Assembly (NCBI RefSeq): GCF_016722785.1
Contig: NZ_JAEQNE010000005.1
Location: forward strand, 124,001-188,000
Direction of reading: 5' to 3'
Origin: Ramlibacter monticola
Lineage (GTDB): Bacteria > Pseudomonadota > Gammaproteobacteria > Burkholderiales > Burkholderiaceae_C
Length of the DNA stretch: 64,000 bases
Shown here: one piece after another, positions 16,804-24,642 of the stretch
Numbering within the stretch: the stretch's first letter is position 1
How the letters are laid out: the number at the start of each line of letters is the position of its first letter
Notes under the pieces: model-generated
The model's database searches: none
What the model saw: the letters and a program-made list of their open reading frames with translations, nothing else
Told to the model about the DNA's origin: nothing
Translations under genes and position numbers: made by a program

Positions 16804-17967
16804 TCACTTGCCACGCTGCGCCAGCACTTCGGCGGGCTGCACGACCTGGCCGGTCTTGTTGCTCCAGTGGTTCTTGGTGTAGCTGATCACGGCCGCGAGG
16901 TCCGTGTCGCCCAGTTGCTTCCACGGCGGCATCGCGGCGCGGCCGTTCAGCACCACCTGGATCTGCTTGGTCTTGTCCGCGTCGAGCACCACGGGCGAGC
17001 CGTCCAGCGGCTTGATCGGGCCGGCGCCCTTGCCGTTCGGCTGGTGGCAGGCCGCGCAGTTGGCGGCGTAGACCTTCTCGCCGCGCGCCACGATGTCGGG
17101 CAGGGTCCAGACCTTGGCCGGGTCGTCGGCCTTGGCCTGCTGGGCCTTCCGCTGCTCGCCGGCCCACTTCACGTAGTCCTCCTGGCTCACCACCTTCACG
17201 TGGATGGGCATGTAGGCGTGTTCCTTGCCGCACAGCTCGTAGCACTGCCCGTAGAAGTCGCCCACCTTCTCGCTGCGGAACCAGGTGTCGCGCACGAAGC
17301 CGGGGATGGCGTCCTGCTTGACGCCGAACGAAGGCACGCCCCAAGCGTGGATCACGTCGTTGGCGGTGGTGATGACGCGGATCTTGCGGTTGACCGGCAC
17401 GACCATCGGGTTGTCGACCTTCAGCAGGTAGTCGTTGGGGATGTCGCTGCCCTTCGCGCCGGCGTTGGAGATCTCGCGGTGCGTGCTGTCGATGGTGGAC
17501 ATGAAGCTCACGCCCTGGGCGTCGCCGGTCAGGTAGTCGTAGCCCCACTTCCACTGGTAGCCGGTGGCCTTGATGGTCACGTCGGCGTTGGAGGTGTCCT
17601 TGGCCGCGACCAGCACCTTGGTGGCCGGCAGCGCCATCAGGATCACGATGATGAAGGGGATCGCCGTCCACACCACTTCCACCGTCACGGACTCGTGGAA
17701 GTTGGCGGCCTTGTGGCCGACCGACTTGCGGTGCTTCCAGATGGAATAGAACATCACGGCGAACACCAGCACGAAGATCACGGTGCAGGTGATCAGCATG
17801 AACCAGTGCAGCCAGGATTGTTCGACCGCGATGCGCGTCGCCGCCGCATGCAGGTTCAGCTGCCGGACGGCGGGGCCTCCGGGCAGGTCCTGCACCGCCG
17901 CGCTTGCCGTGCCGGCCAGTCCGCCCCCCAGGGCCAGCAGCGTCGCGAGATTGGTTTGTCTCTTCAT
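16804..17967 (-). CDS. coxB: Cytochrome c oxidase subunit II with C-terminal cytochrome c domain (caa3-type)
   Basis: The 387-residue precursor has a signal peptide (about residues 1-23), two membrane helices (about 52-75 and 97-118) and a cupredoxin domain with CuA ligands H207, C242, E244, C246, H250 and M253 in CYELCGKEHAYM. A c-type heme domain follows, with CAACH at 304-308 and a candidate axial methionine in RAAMPPWK. The fused cytochrome c makes this a caa3-like enzyme that can accept electrons directly. It is the first gene of the oxidase operon; 47 nt separate it from the DUF2244 gene upstream. Confidence 0.97.
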   Translation of the reverse strand: MKRQTNLATLLALGGGLAGTASAAVQDLPGGPAVRQLNLHAAATRIAVEQSWLHWFMLITCTVIFVLVFAVMFYSIWKHRKSVGHKAANFHESVTVEVVWTAIPFIIVILMALPATKVLVAAKDTSNADVTIKATGYQWKWGYDYLTGDAQGVSFMSTIDSTHREISNAGAKGSDIPNDYLLKVDNPMVVPVNRKIRVITTANDVIHAWGVPSFGVKQDAIPGFVRDTWFRSEKVGDFYGQCYELCGKEHAYMPIHVKVVSQEDYVKWAGEQRKAQQAKADDPAKVWTLPDIVARGEKVYAANCAACHQPNGKGAGPIKPLDGSPVVLDADKTKQIQVVLNGRAAMPPWKQLGDTDLAAVISYTKNHWSNKTGQVVQPAEVLAQRGK

Positions 17968-18014
17968 CGTTCTCAGCCTCAAACCTTCCAAATAGCCGTT
18001 TTGTTCGTTTCCGG

Positions 18015-18596
18015 TCACGCCTCGCGCAGGGCCTGGCGCAGCTCGCGCGCCAGCGCCGGCCGCAGCTCCGGCCGCAGGTAGCGCCCGATGTTCACCCGCC
18101 GCCCCTGGCCCGACACCTCGATCAGCGATCGGTCGTCCGCCGCCGGTTCGACGCGCACCCAGTCGCGGTTGAATTCCGCGCGCTCCAGGCGGCCCGCGCT
18201 TTCCAGTTCCACCACCAGCCTGCGGCCCTGCAGCAGGATGTGCTCGCGGTCCGCCGCATGCCGGGCGTAGGCCAGGAAAGCGACGCCGACGGCCGCCAGC
18301 TCGACCCACGTGAAAGGCAGGACCAGGACCGCGCCCTGGACCCAGAAGAACGCCCCTATTCCCAACGACACGACGCACAGCGACACGTACAGCCAACCCA
18401 GCTGCGCCGGCGTCACGGAGCAGTTACGACGCAGGAACCAGTGGATGGCCTGCCCCTGGACGGTGGCGAAACGGAATACGAGGTTCGACACGGCGCGGCG
18501 CACCAGAATCACGCGCGGATTGTAGCCGGCCCTGCTCTGCCACTCTTCTCCAATACCCGGATTGATCTGGCGCAACGCCGACGGATTTGGCGTCAT
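18015..18596 (-). CDS. DUF2244 domain membrane protein (193 aa)
   Basis: The protein has two central hydrophobic segments (LGWLYVSLCVVSLGIGAFFW and LVLPFTWVELAAVGVAFLAY) and a conserved C-terminal soluble part with ILLQGRRLVVEL and NIGRYLRPELRPALARELRQ, matching DUF2244. The function is unknown; family members are often encoded beside cytochrome oxidase genes, as here. I took the ATG at 18596 rather than a TTG four codons earlier. It reads toward coxB and could share its promoter. Confidence 0.82.
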   Translation of the reverse strand: MTPNPSALRQINPGIGEEWQSRAGYNPRVILVRRAVSNLVFRFATVQGQAIHWFLRRNCSVTPAQLGWLYVSLCVVSLGIGAFFWVQGAVLVLPFTWVELAAVGVAFLAYARHAADREHILLQGRRLVVELESAGRLERAEFNRDWVRVEPAADDRSLIEVSGQGRRVNIGRYLRPELRPALARELRQALREA

Positions 18597-18617
18597 GACA
18601 ACGATCAAACGACGATC

Positions 18618-19514
18618 TCATTCGCGACTGCGGCCTCCACGCAACATGGCGCGCATGTCGGACAAGGGCACCGCGCTGTGCTCGCCCACGCGCGCGCGGG
18701 GCAGCGGCTTGATCGCGTGGCCGTAGATGATTTCGAAGGTCAGCGTGAGCTTGCCGTCCGGCCCGCGCAAGTGCTGCGAAAGTTCCTGCAGCAGGCGCGC
18801 GTGCCAGCCGCGCCCGCGCAAGGCAGCGAAGCGCTTCGGATGCAGATTGGCGCCGAGCTCGCGAAGTTCCCGCAGCACGCGCTCGGGCGTGTCGAAGGCC
18901 AGGGTGATGCGCTCCATGTCCATCACCGGCTCCGCGAAGCCACCGTGCACCAGCATGTCGCCCCAGTCGTGCATGTCGGTGAATTCGTGGCCGGGTGCGG
19001 GCCAGCCCAGCGCCGCATAGAGGCTCCGCAGTTCCCTCAAGGTGTCCGGTCCGAGACAGGAAAACATCAGGAAGCCGTCGACCGCGAGCGCCTCCTGCCA
19101 TTGCCGCATCAGCGCCTCCGGGTCGGCCGCCATGTGCAGCTGCATGTTGGACCAGAGCATCTGCACCGCGCCGGCCGGCACCGGTCCGATCTCCACGGCC
19201 CCGCCGCCCGCAAGGCGTTTCCACCAGGGCTTGCCCAGCCGCTCCTTGGCGACGGCGGCCCGCGCCGGCTGCGGCTCGACCGCGTAAGAGCGCGCCTGCG
19301 GGTAACGCTGCGCGACCAGCGCGTGCGCCTCCAGGCCTCCGCGCACCGGCTCCCAGTCGGCCCAGGCGGGGGGAGCGCGCTTGATCCACTGCAGGCGTTC
19401 CTCCATGCGGCGGCCCACCTCTTCGTGCAGCCAGGGGCTGGCCGCGGGTGCGGTGCGTTCCCATCGCGTCGCGGCGACGGGGTCGATCGTGGGGGGTCGT
19501 TCTGAGGATGCCAT
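18618..19514 (-). CDS. BioC-like SAM-dependent methyltransferase
   Basis: The 298-residue protein resembles malonyl-ACP O-methyltransferase BioC: RMEERLQWIKRAPPAWADWE near the N-terminus, VDGFLMFSCLGPDTLRELR in the middle and a C-terminal TLTFEIIYGHAIKP. The usual motif I (DxGCGTG) is poorly conserved; the corresponding segment reads DWEPVRGGLEAHAL, so SAM binding and activity are uncertain. It is divergent from comF across 28 bp, an arrangement I have met in other betaproteobacteria. If functional it would methylate malonyl-ACP in the pimelate branch of biotin synthesis. Confidence 0.75.
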   Translation of the reverse strand: MASSERPPTIDPVAATRWERTAPAASPWLHEEVGRRMEERLQWIKRAPPAWADWEPVRGGLEAHALVAQRYPQARSYAVEPQPARAAVAKERLGKPWWKRLAGGGAVEIGPVPAGAVQMLWSNMQLHMAADPEALMRQWQEALAVDGFLMFSCLGPDTLRELRSLYAALGWPAPGHEFTDMHDWGDMLVHGGFAEPVMDMERITLAFDTPERVLRELRELGANLHPKRFAALRGRGWHARLLQELSQHLRGPDGKLTLTFEIIYGHAIKPLPRARVGEHSAVPLSDMRAMLRGGRSRE

Positions 19515-19542
19515 CGCGCAGGGCCGCCAGTATATTGAGCCG

Positions 19543-20247
19543 ATGCGCATCGGCTGGCTGCCGCCATGGGTCGTCGCACCGCCGGGCCGGTGCGCGGTGT
19601 GCGGCGCCTGGCCCGCGCGGCCGCTGTGCGCGGGCTGCACGGCGCGCTTCGGCACCGCGCGCCACCGCTGCGGGCGCTGCGCCCTCGTCCTGCCGGAAGG
19701 CGTGCGCACCTGCGGCGCCTGCGTGCGCGAACCGCCGCCGCTGGACGCCTGCTTCGCCGCCGTCGACTACGCCTTCCCCTGGTCCGGGCTGGTCCACCGC
19801 TTCAAGTTCCGCGGCGAACCCGGCTGGGCCGCGACCCTGGCCCGGCACATGGCCGCCATCCCCGGCGTCGCGGAGGAGATCGCGCAAGCCGATCTCCTGC
19901 TGCCGATGCCGCTGGCACGCGGCCGGCTGGCCGAACGGGGCTTCAACCAGGCGCTGCTGCTGGCGCGCCGGCTGGGCGGGCGCAAGGTCGACGGCACGCT
20001 GCTGCTGCGCTTGCGCGAGACCGGCGCGCAGGCCGCGCTGGATCGCGCGGCGCGGCGGCGTAATGTCGAAGGCGCGTTCGGCCTGGAGCCGCTGCGAGCG
20101 GATGCGGTGCGCGGCAAGCGCGTGCTGCTGGTGGACGACGTGATGACCAGCGGCGCCTCCCTGCACGCCGTCGCGCGGGTGCTGAGGCAGGCCGGAACGG
20201 CGCGCGTCGCCGCGGTGGTGCTGGCGCGGACCGACGCGCCCGGATGA
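19543..20247 (+). CDS. ComF family phosphoribosyltransferase-like protein
   Basis: The N-terminal zinc-ribbon has paired cysteines (CAVCG, LCAGC, CGRC, CGAC). The C-terminal PRT-like domain carries RGFNQALLLAR and the PRPP-binding motif VLLVDDVMTSGAS. ComF proteins are needed for natural transformation in several bacteria; an enzymatic activity has not been established. The start ATG at 19543 is the first giving the canonical zinc-ribbon start (234 aa). The stop overlaps a possible upstream start of trmL, so the two genes are probably co-transcribed. Confidence 0.9.
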   Translation: MRIGWLPPWVVAPPGRCAVCGAWPARPLCAGCTARFGTARHRCGRCALVLPEGVRTCGACVREPPPLDACFAAVDYAFPWSGLVHRFKFRGEPGWAATLARHMAAIPGVAEEIAQADLLLPMPLARGRLAERGFNQALLLARRLGGRKVDGTLLLRLRETGAQAALDRAARRRNVEGAFGLEPLRADAVRGKRVLLVDDVMTSGASLHAVARVLRQAGTARVAAVVLARTDAPG

Positions 20248-20264
20248 ACCGCGACAATCCGGGC

Positions 20265-20735
20265 ATGTTCCACATCGTGCTCGTCACGCCCGAGATCCCG
20301 CCGAACACCGGCAACGTCATCCGCCTCGCGGCCAACACGGGCTGCACCCTGCACCTGGTCGAGCCGCTGGGCTTCTCCATGGAAGACCGCCAGATGCGGC
20401 GCGCCGGCCTCGACTACCACGAGTACGCGCAGGTGCGGAGGCACGCCAGCTGGCCGGCCCTGCTGGCAGCCGAACAGCCCGACCCGCAACGGCTGTTCGC
20501 GCTCACCACGCGCGCGACGCGGCCCGTGCACGACGTGGCCTTCGCGGCGGGGGACTGGCTGGTCTTCGGTTCGGAGACGCGCGGGCTGCCTCCCGAGCTG
20601 CTGGAAAGCCTGGCGCCCACGCAGCGCCTGCGCCTGCCCATGCGCGCGGGCCAGCGCAGCCTCAACCTTTCCAATGCGGTGGCCGTCACCGTGTTCGAGG
20701 CGTGGCGCCAGCAGGGCTTCGGGGGCGCTGCCTGA
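20265..20735 (+). CDS. trmL: tRNA (cytidine/uridine(34)-2'-O)-methyltransferase TrmL
   Basis: This is a SPOUT-class methyltransferase for the wobble base of tRNA-Leu. The N-terminus FHIVLVTPEIPPNTGNVIRL is nearly invariant in the family, and the trefoil knot motifs are LVFGSETRGLP and LRLPM followed by SLNLSNAVAVTVFE. The 156-residue length from the ATG at 20265 is standard; an ATG at 20244 overlapping the comF stop would add seven residues. A terminator follows at 20870-20894. Confidence 0.95.
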   Translation: MFHIVLVTPEIPPNTGNVIRLAANTGCTLHLVEPLGFSMEDRQMRRAGLDYHEYAQVRRHASWPALLAAEQPDPQRLFALTTRATRPVHDVAFAAGDWLVFGSETRGLPPELLESLAPTQRLRLPMRAGQRSLNLSNAVAVTVFEAWRQQGFGGAA

Positions 20736-20869
20736 TCCTTGCGCACCCCGGCACACAAGCAATATTCCGTTTCACCCCGCTGTGTTTGAAAGACGGCGCA
20801 CGGTCCTGCATCTGCGCTCTAACCGGCCCGATCAGGGCAGGCCAGGCAACCCAGACTCCTTTCTTCCTC

Positions 20870-20894
20870 GCCCGCTTCGTGCGGGCACTTTTTT
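20870..20894 (+). terminator. Rho-independent terminator downstream of trmL
   Basis: GCCCGC-TTCGT-GCGGGC is followed by ACTTTTTT, giving a 6-bp stem with a six-T tail on the plus strand. It sits 135 nt after the trmL stop and 34 nt before the convergent MaoC stop. I found no other feature in 20736-20869. Confidence 0.8.
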
Positions 20895-20927
20895 GGCTGG
20901 GTGGAAAGCGGTTACGAGATACAGGTC

Positions 20928-21383
20928 TCAACCGTAGCGCCGCGTCACCGATTCGGCCACGCACACGGGCTTGTCGCTGCCTTCGCGTTCGACCGTGATC
21001 TGCCAGATGATCTGCAGCCCGTCGTCCGGCAGGGCCTGACACTCCAGCAGCCGGACGCGCGAGCGCAGCCGGCTGCCTGCCGGCACCGGGGCCGGGAAGC
21101 GCACGCGGTTGAGGCCGTAGTTGACGCTCATGCGCTGGTTGCGGATGTCCAGCGCGGACTCCACCATCTTCGGGATCAGCGAGAGGGTGAGGAAACCGTG
21201 CGCGATGGTGCCGCCGTAGGGGCCGGCCTTCGCCCGCTCCGGGTCGACGTGGATCCACTGGTGGTCGCCGGTCGCGTCGGCGAACAGGTCGATCTGGCGC
21301 TGTGTGACGGTGATCCAGTCGCTGACCGCGAGTTCCTGGCCCACCAGCGGCGGCAGTTCGGCAAGGGAGTCGAAGATCTTCAT
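20928..21383 (-). CDS. MaoC family hydratase/dehydratase
   Basis: A single hot-dog-fold MaoC domain (151 aa) with the hydratase-2 signature DATGDHQWIHVDPERA and GGTIAHGFLTLSLIP, including the catalytic Asp/His pair. These proteins hydrate enoyl-CoA or related thioesters. The closest layout is to the (R)-specific enoyl-CoA hydratase/NodN group. It stands alone, 13 nt after the ParA-like gene in the same direction, which does not indicate a pathway. The substrate is not predictable. Confidence 0.92.
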   Translation of the reverse strand: MKIFDSLAELPPLVGQELAVSDWITVTQRQIDLFADATGDHQWIHVDPERAKAGPYGGTIAHGFLTLSLIPKMVESALDIRNQRMSVNYGLNRVRFPAPVPAGSRLRSRVRLLECQALPDDGLQIIWQITVEREGSDKPVCVAESVTRRYG

Positions 21384-21396
21384 GCGCCCGATTAGA

Positions 21397-22017
21397 TCAC
21401 CGGGCTTCGAGCCAGCGGGTGATGCCCTGCCACTGCTCCAGGTCCCGCTCCACCTTCCCGGGCCCGACGTCCCACAGCGTGAGCCCGCGCGCGGCCAGGT
21501 AGACGTAGTTCTGCGTCGGCCGCAGGAAGGCCAGCACCGGCAGGCCGAGGCTCGCCACGAACTCCTGCAGCTTGTCGGCGGCGATCGTGCGCGGATCGAC
21601 GCGCACCCCGACGATCCCGACCTTCGGCTGGCCGGCCGCGCGCGAATGCGCCAGTTCGTCGAGGAAGGCACGGGTGGCGTACATGTCGAAGATGCTCGGT
21701 TGCAGCGGCACCAGCACCCTGTCCGCCATGTCCAGGGCCTTGCGCAGCAGCTTGCCGTGCACGCCCGCGGGCGTGTCGAGCACCACGTGGGTGGTGCCCT
21801 TCGGCGGTTTGGCCAGCTTGCCTTCGCCGACGTCCCAGCCGGCGATCCCGCGGGCTTCGGCGGGGCGCAGCCGCAGCCAGAGGTGCGAGGACTGCTGGCG
21901 GTCGGCATCGCCGAGCATCACGCCGTGGCCGCGGCTGGCAAGATATCCTGCGAGATTCGTGGCGATGGTGGACTTGCCCACCCCGCCCTTCGGGTTCGCA
22001 ACGACGACGACCGGCAT
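21397..22017 (-). CDS. ParA/MinD-family ATPase
   Basis: The 206-residue protein has the deviant Walker A motif KGGVGKST at residues about 10-17 after VVVVANP, and Walker B-like HVVLDTPAG. There is no N-terminal DNA-binding extension and no adjacent ParB gene, so it is more likely an orphan ParA used for positioning cellular cargo than a plasmid partition protein. It reads in the same direction as the MaoC gene and is divergent from the KefF-like gene. Confidence 0.88.
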   Translation of the reverse strand: MPVVVVANPKGGVGKSTIATNLAGYLASRGHGVMLGDADRQQSSHLWLRLRPAEARGIAGWDVGEGKLAKPPKGTTHVVLDTPAGVHGKLLRKALDMADRVLVPLQPSIFDMYATRAFLDELAHSRAAGQPKVGIVGVRVDPRTIAADKLQEFVASLGLPVLAFLRPTQNYVYLAARGLTLWDVGPGKVERDLEQWQGITRWLEAR

Positions 22018-22075
22018 CCACGGGCTCCTCTGTTGCGCGGCCCCTCATTGGCCGCTTTGGGCTATGTTACAGGGC

Positions 22076-22708
22076 ATGGATGAGTTCGCAAACAGCGCGC
22101 GCGGCGCCTACGTGCTGGCCGCGCATCCCAACTGGCGCGAGTCGCGCGTCAACCGCCTGCTGCTGCAACGGGCGCGCGGCGTCGCCGGCGTGAAGGTGCA
22201 GGACCTCTATGCGCGCTATCCCGACTACGACATCGACGTCGCCGCGGAACAGGCGAACACCGGCGCCGCGCAGTTGCTGGTGCTGCTGCACCCGGTGCAG
22301 TGGTACTCGATGCCGGCGCTCCTGAAGCTGTGGCTCGACGAAGTGCTCAGCTACGGCTGGGCCTACGGCCGCGCCGGCACCGCGCTGCACGGCAAGGACC
22401 TGTGGCTGGTCGCCACCACCGGCGGGCCCGAGGCGTCCTACCACCCGCAGGGGTACAACCGCTATTTCTTCGACGCCTTCCTGCCGCCCTACGAACAGAC
22501 CGCGGCCCTCTGCGGCATGCGCTTCCTGCCGCCGCTGGTGCTGCACGCGGCGCACCGCGCCAGCCACGAGGAAGTGGAGGCGCACGCCGAGGTGTTCCGG
22601 GATCGCCTCGCCACCTATCCCGACTGGCCGGAGATCGCGGAGCTCGGCGCCTGCCCGATCACGGACGTCCCGGCCACCGACCGCCCCGCGCCCCCCGCCC
22701 ACGACTGA
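22076..22708 (+). CDS. NAD(P)H:quinone oxidoreductase-like flavoprotein, KefF/KefG type
   Basis: A flavodoxin-fold protein (210 aa) with the family motifs VLAAHPNWRESRVN, LLVLLHPVQWYSMPALLKLW and GKDLWLVATTGG. In E. coli such proteins are ancillary subunits of the glutathione-gated KefB/KefC potassium efflux systems. Here the stop codon is immediately followed by the ATG of a KefC-like transporter (TGAATG), which strongly supports the same partnership. FMN binding is expected. Confidence 0.9.
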   Translation: MDEFANSARGAYVLAAHPNWRESRVNRLLLQRARGVAGVKVQDLYARYPDYDIDVAAEQANTGAAQLLVLLHPVQWYSMPALLKLWLDEVLSYGWAYGRAGTALHGKDLWLVATTGGPEASYHPQGYNRYFFDAFLPPYEQTAALCGMRFLPPLVLHAAHRASHEEVEAHAEVFRDRLATYPDWPEIAELGACPITDVPATDRPAPPAHD

Positions 22709-24550
22709 ATGGAACACGCACCGGCCTGGCTCACCAACAGCCTGATCTACCTCGCCGCGGCGGTGATCGCCGTGCCCCTGTCGCGCGCGATCGGCCTCGG
22801 CTCCATCCTCGGCTACCTCGCCGCCGGCATCGCCATCGGCCCGTGGGGCTTCGGGCTGGTCACCAACGTGGAGGACATCCTGCACTTCGCCGAGTTCGGC
22901 GTGGTGCTGATGCTGTTCCTGATCGGCCTCGAGCTGGAGCCGCGGCGCCTGTGGAGCCTGCGCCGGCCGATCTTCGGCTGGGGCAGCGCGCAGGTGCTCG
23001 GGTGCGCGGCGCTGCTGTTCGCCGTCGGCGTGCTCGCCGGCGCCCAGTGGCGCACCGCGCTGGTGGCGGCGCTGGGCCTCGCGCTGTCGTCGACGGCCAT
23101 CGCGCTGCAGGTGCTGGGCGAGCGCAACCTGCTGCCCACCAGCAGCGGCCGCGCGGGTTTCTCCATCCTCCTGTTTCAGGACGTGGCGGCGATCCCGATC
23201 CTGGCGCTGCTGCCCCTGCTGGCGGGCGCGAAAGACGCGCAAGCCGGCGGCGACGGCGGGCTGGAGGCGCTGCGCATCCTGGCGGTGATCGGCGGCATCA
23301 TCCTCGGCGGCCGGCTCGCCCTGCGCCCGCTCCTGCGCTGGATCGCCAAGAGCCGCACGCCGGAGATCTTCACCGCCGCCGCGCTGCTGCTGGTGGTGGC
23401 GATCGCCGCGCTGATGCAGATGGTGGGGCTGTCGATGGCGCTGGGCGCCTTCCTCGCCGGCGTGCTGCTGGCGGAAAGCGAATACAAGCGCGAGCTCGAG
23501 ACCGACCTCGAACCCTTCAAGGGCCTGCTGCTGGGGCTGTTCTTCATGGCGGTGGGCATGAGCATCGATTTCGCCGTGCTGGCGCGCTCGCCCGGCTGGA
23601 TGGCGCTGGTGGTGGTCATGCTGCTGGCGCTGAAGGCCGTCGTGATCTGGTCCATCGCGGGGCCCATGGGCATTCCCCTGGCGGAGCGACCGGTCTTCAC
23701 GCTGCTGCTGGCGCAGGGGGGCGAATTCGCGTTCGTGGTGTTCCAGGCCGCCGCCGGCGCGCAGGTGATCTCCGGCGAAGTGGCATCGCTGCTGATCGGC
23801 GCGGTGGCGGTGACGATGCTGCTGGCGCCGCTGCTGCTGCTGGCGATCGACCGCCTCGTGCTGCCCCGCTTCGCGGACGGCCGCCGGGAGTTGCCGGAGC
23901 TGGTCGAGCCGCAGACCGCTCCGGTCATCATCGCGGGTTTCGGCCGCTACGGCCAGATCATCGGCCGGATGCTGAATGCGGAGGGCATCGCCTCCACCGT
24001 GCTCGATCACGACGCCGACATGGTGGAGGCGGCGCGCGCCTTCGGCTACACGGTGCACTACGGCGACGCCACGCGGCTGGACCTGCTGCGCACGGCCGGC
24101 GCGGAGAAGGCGCGCGTGCTGGTGGTGGCGGTCGACGACAAGGAGCAGTCGCTGCGGATCGTCGACCTGGTGCGCGAGCACTTCCCCAGCCTGGAACTCG
24201 TGGCCCGCGCGCGCGACGTGCCGCACTGGAACGCCCTGCGCGACCGCGGCGTGATGCGGGTGGAGCGCGAGCTGTTCGAATCCAGCCTGCGCAGCGGCCG
24301 CACGGTGCTGGAGGTCCTGGGCCACACGCCGCACGAGGCGCGCCGCCAGGCCATGCGCTTCCGCCGCCACAACCTGGAGCTGTTCGAGAAGATGTACCCG
24401 CACCACCGCGACCGCGCGCGCATGATCGCGGTCGTCAAGGAAGGGCGCCAGCAGCTGGAGGAACAGATGGCGCGCGAACGGGCCGAGAACGAAGCCCGGC
24501 GCAAGCGGGGCGACGAACGGATGCCAGGCTGGGACGAGCCCCGCGTTTAG
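22709..24550 (+). CDS. KefB/KefC-type monovalent cation:proton antiporter (CPA2)
   Basis: The 613-residue protein has an N-terminal antiporter domain of about twelve helices (LGYLAAGIAIGPWGFGL, LFLIGLELEP, ALSSTAIALQVL, LFFMAVGMSIDFAVLA) followed from about residue 408 by a TrkA-N/RCK domain with the nucleotide-binding VIIAGFGRYGQIIGRML. The charged C-terminal tail is typical of KefC. It probably mediates glutathione-adduct-controlled potassium efflux with cytoplasmic acidification on electrophile exposure. It is translationally coupled to the KefF-like gene. Confidence 0.93.
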   Translation: MEHAPAWLTNSLIYLAAAVIAVPLSRAIGLGSILGYLAAGIAIGPWGFGLVTNVEDILHFAEFGVVLMLFLIGLELEPRRLWSLRRPIFGWGSAQVLGCAALLFAVGVLAGAQWRTALVAALGLALSSTAIALQVLGERNLLPTSSGRAGFSILLFQDVAAIPILALLPLLAGAKDAQAGGDGGLEALRILAVIGGIILGGRLALRPLLRWIAKSRTPEIFTAAALLLVVAIAALMQMVGLSMALGAFLAGVLLAESEYKRELETDLEPFKGLLLGLFFMAVGMSIDFAVLARSPGWMALVVVMLLALKAVVIWSIAGPMGIPLAERPVFTLLLAQGGEFAFVVFQAAAGAQVISGEVASLLIGAVAVTMLLAPLLLLAIDRLVLPRFADGRRELPELVEPQTAPVIIAGFGRYGQIIGRMLNAEGIASTVLDHDADMVEAARAFGYTVHYGDATRLDLLRTAGAEKARVLVVAVDDKEQSLRIVDLVREHFPSLELVARARDVPHWNALRDRGVMRVERELFESSLRSGRTVLEVLGHTPHEARRQAMRFRRHNLELFEKMYPHHRDRARMIAVVKEGRQQLEEQMARERAENEARRKRGDERMPGWDEPRV

Positions 24551-24580
24551 GAGCCGCGAGCCCCGCGCCGCGGCCTTCAG

Positions 24581-24594
24581 TGTCAGAAATGACA
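24581..24594. promoter_or_regulatory. Inverted repeat TGTCA-GAAA-TGACA upstream of the FTR1 gene
   Basis: A perfect TGTCA-N4-TGACA palindrome 48 nt before the FTR1 start. The same half-sites and spacing occur at 612-625. It is placed where an operator over a promoter would be. It does not resemble a Fur box. Confidence 0.35.
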
Positions 24595-24642
24595 GGATGG
24601 CAGCGGCGCATGCGCTCGCTATGCTGCGGCCTCATCCCAGCC

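Noticed and set aside
20736..20869. Possible tRNA (GGTTAGAGCGC-like string on the minus strand)
   Set aside because: No acceptor stem, anticodon arm or T-loop can be formed around it.
21397..22017. Plasmid partition locus or replication origin near the ParA-like gene
   Set aside because: No ParB gene, no iterons and no parS-like repeats nearby; the setting is chromosomal.
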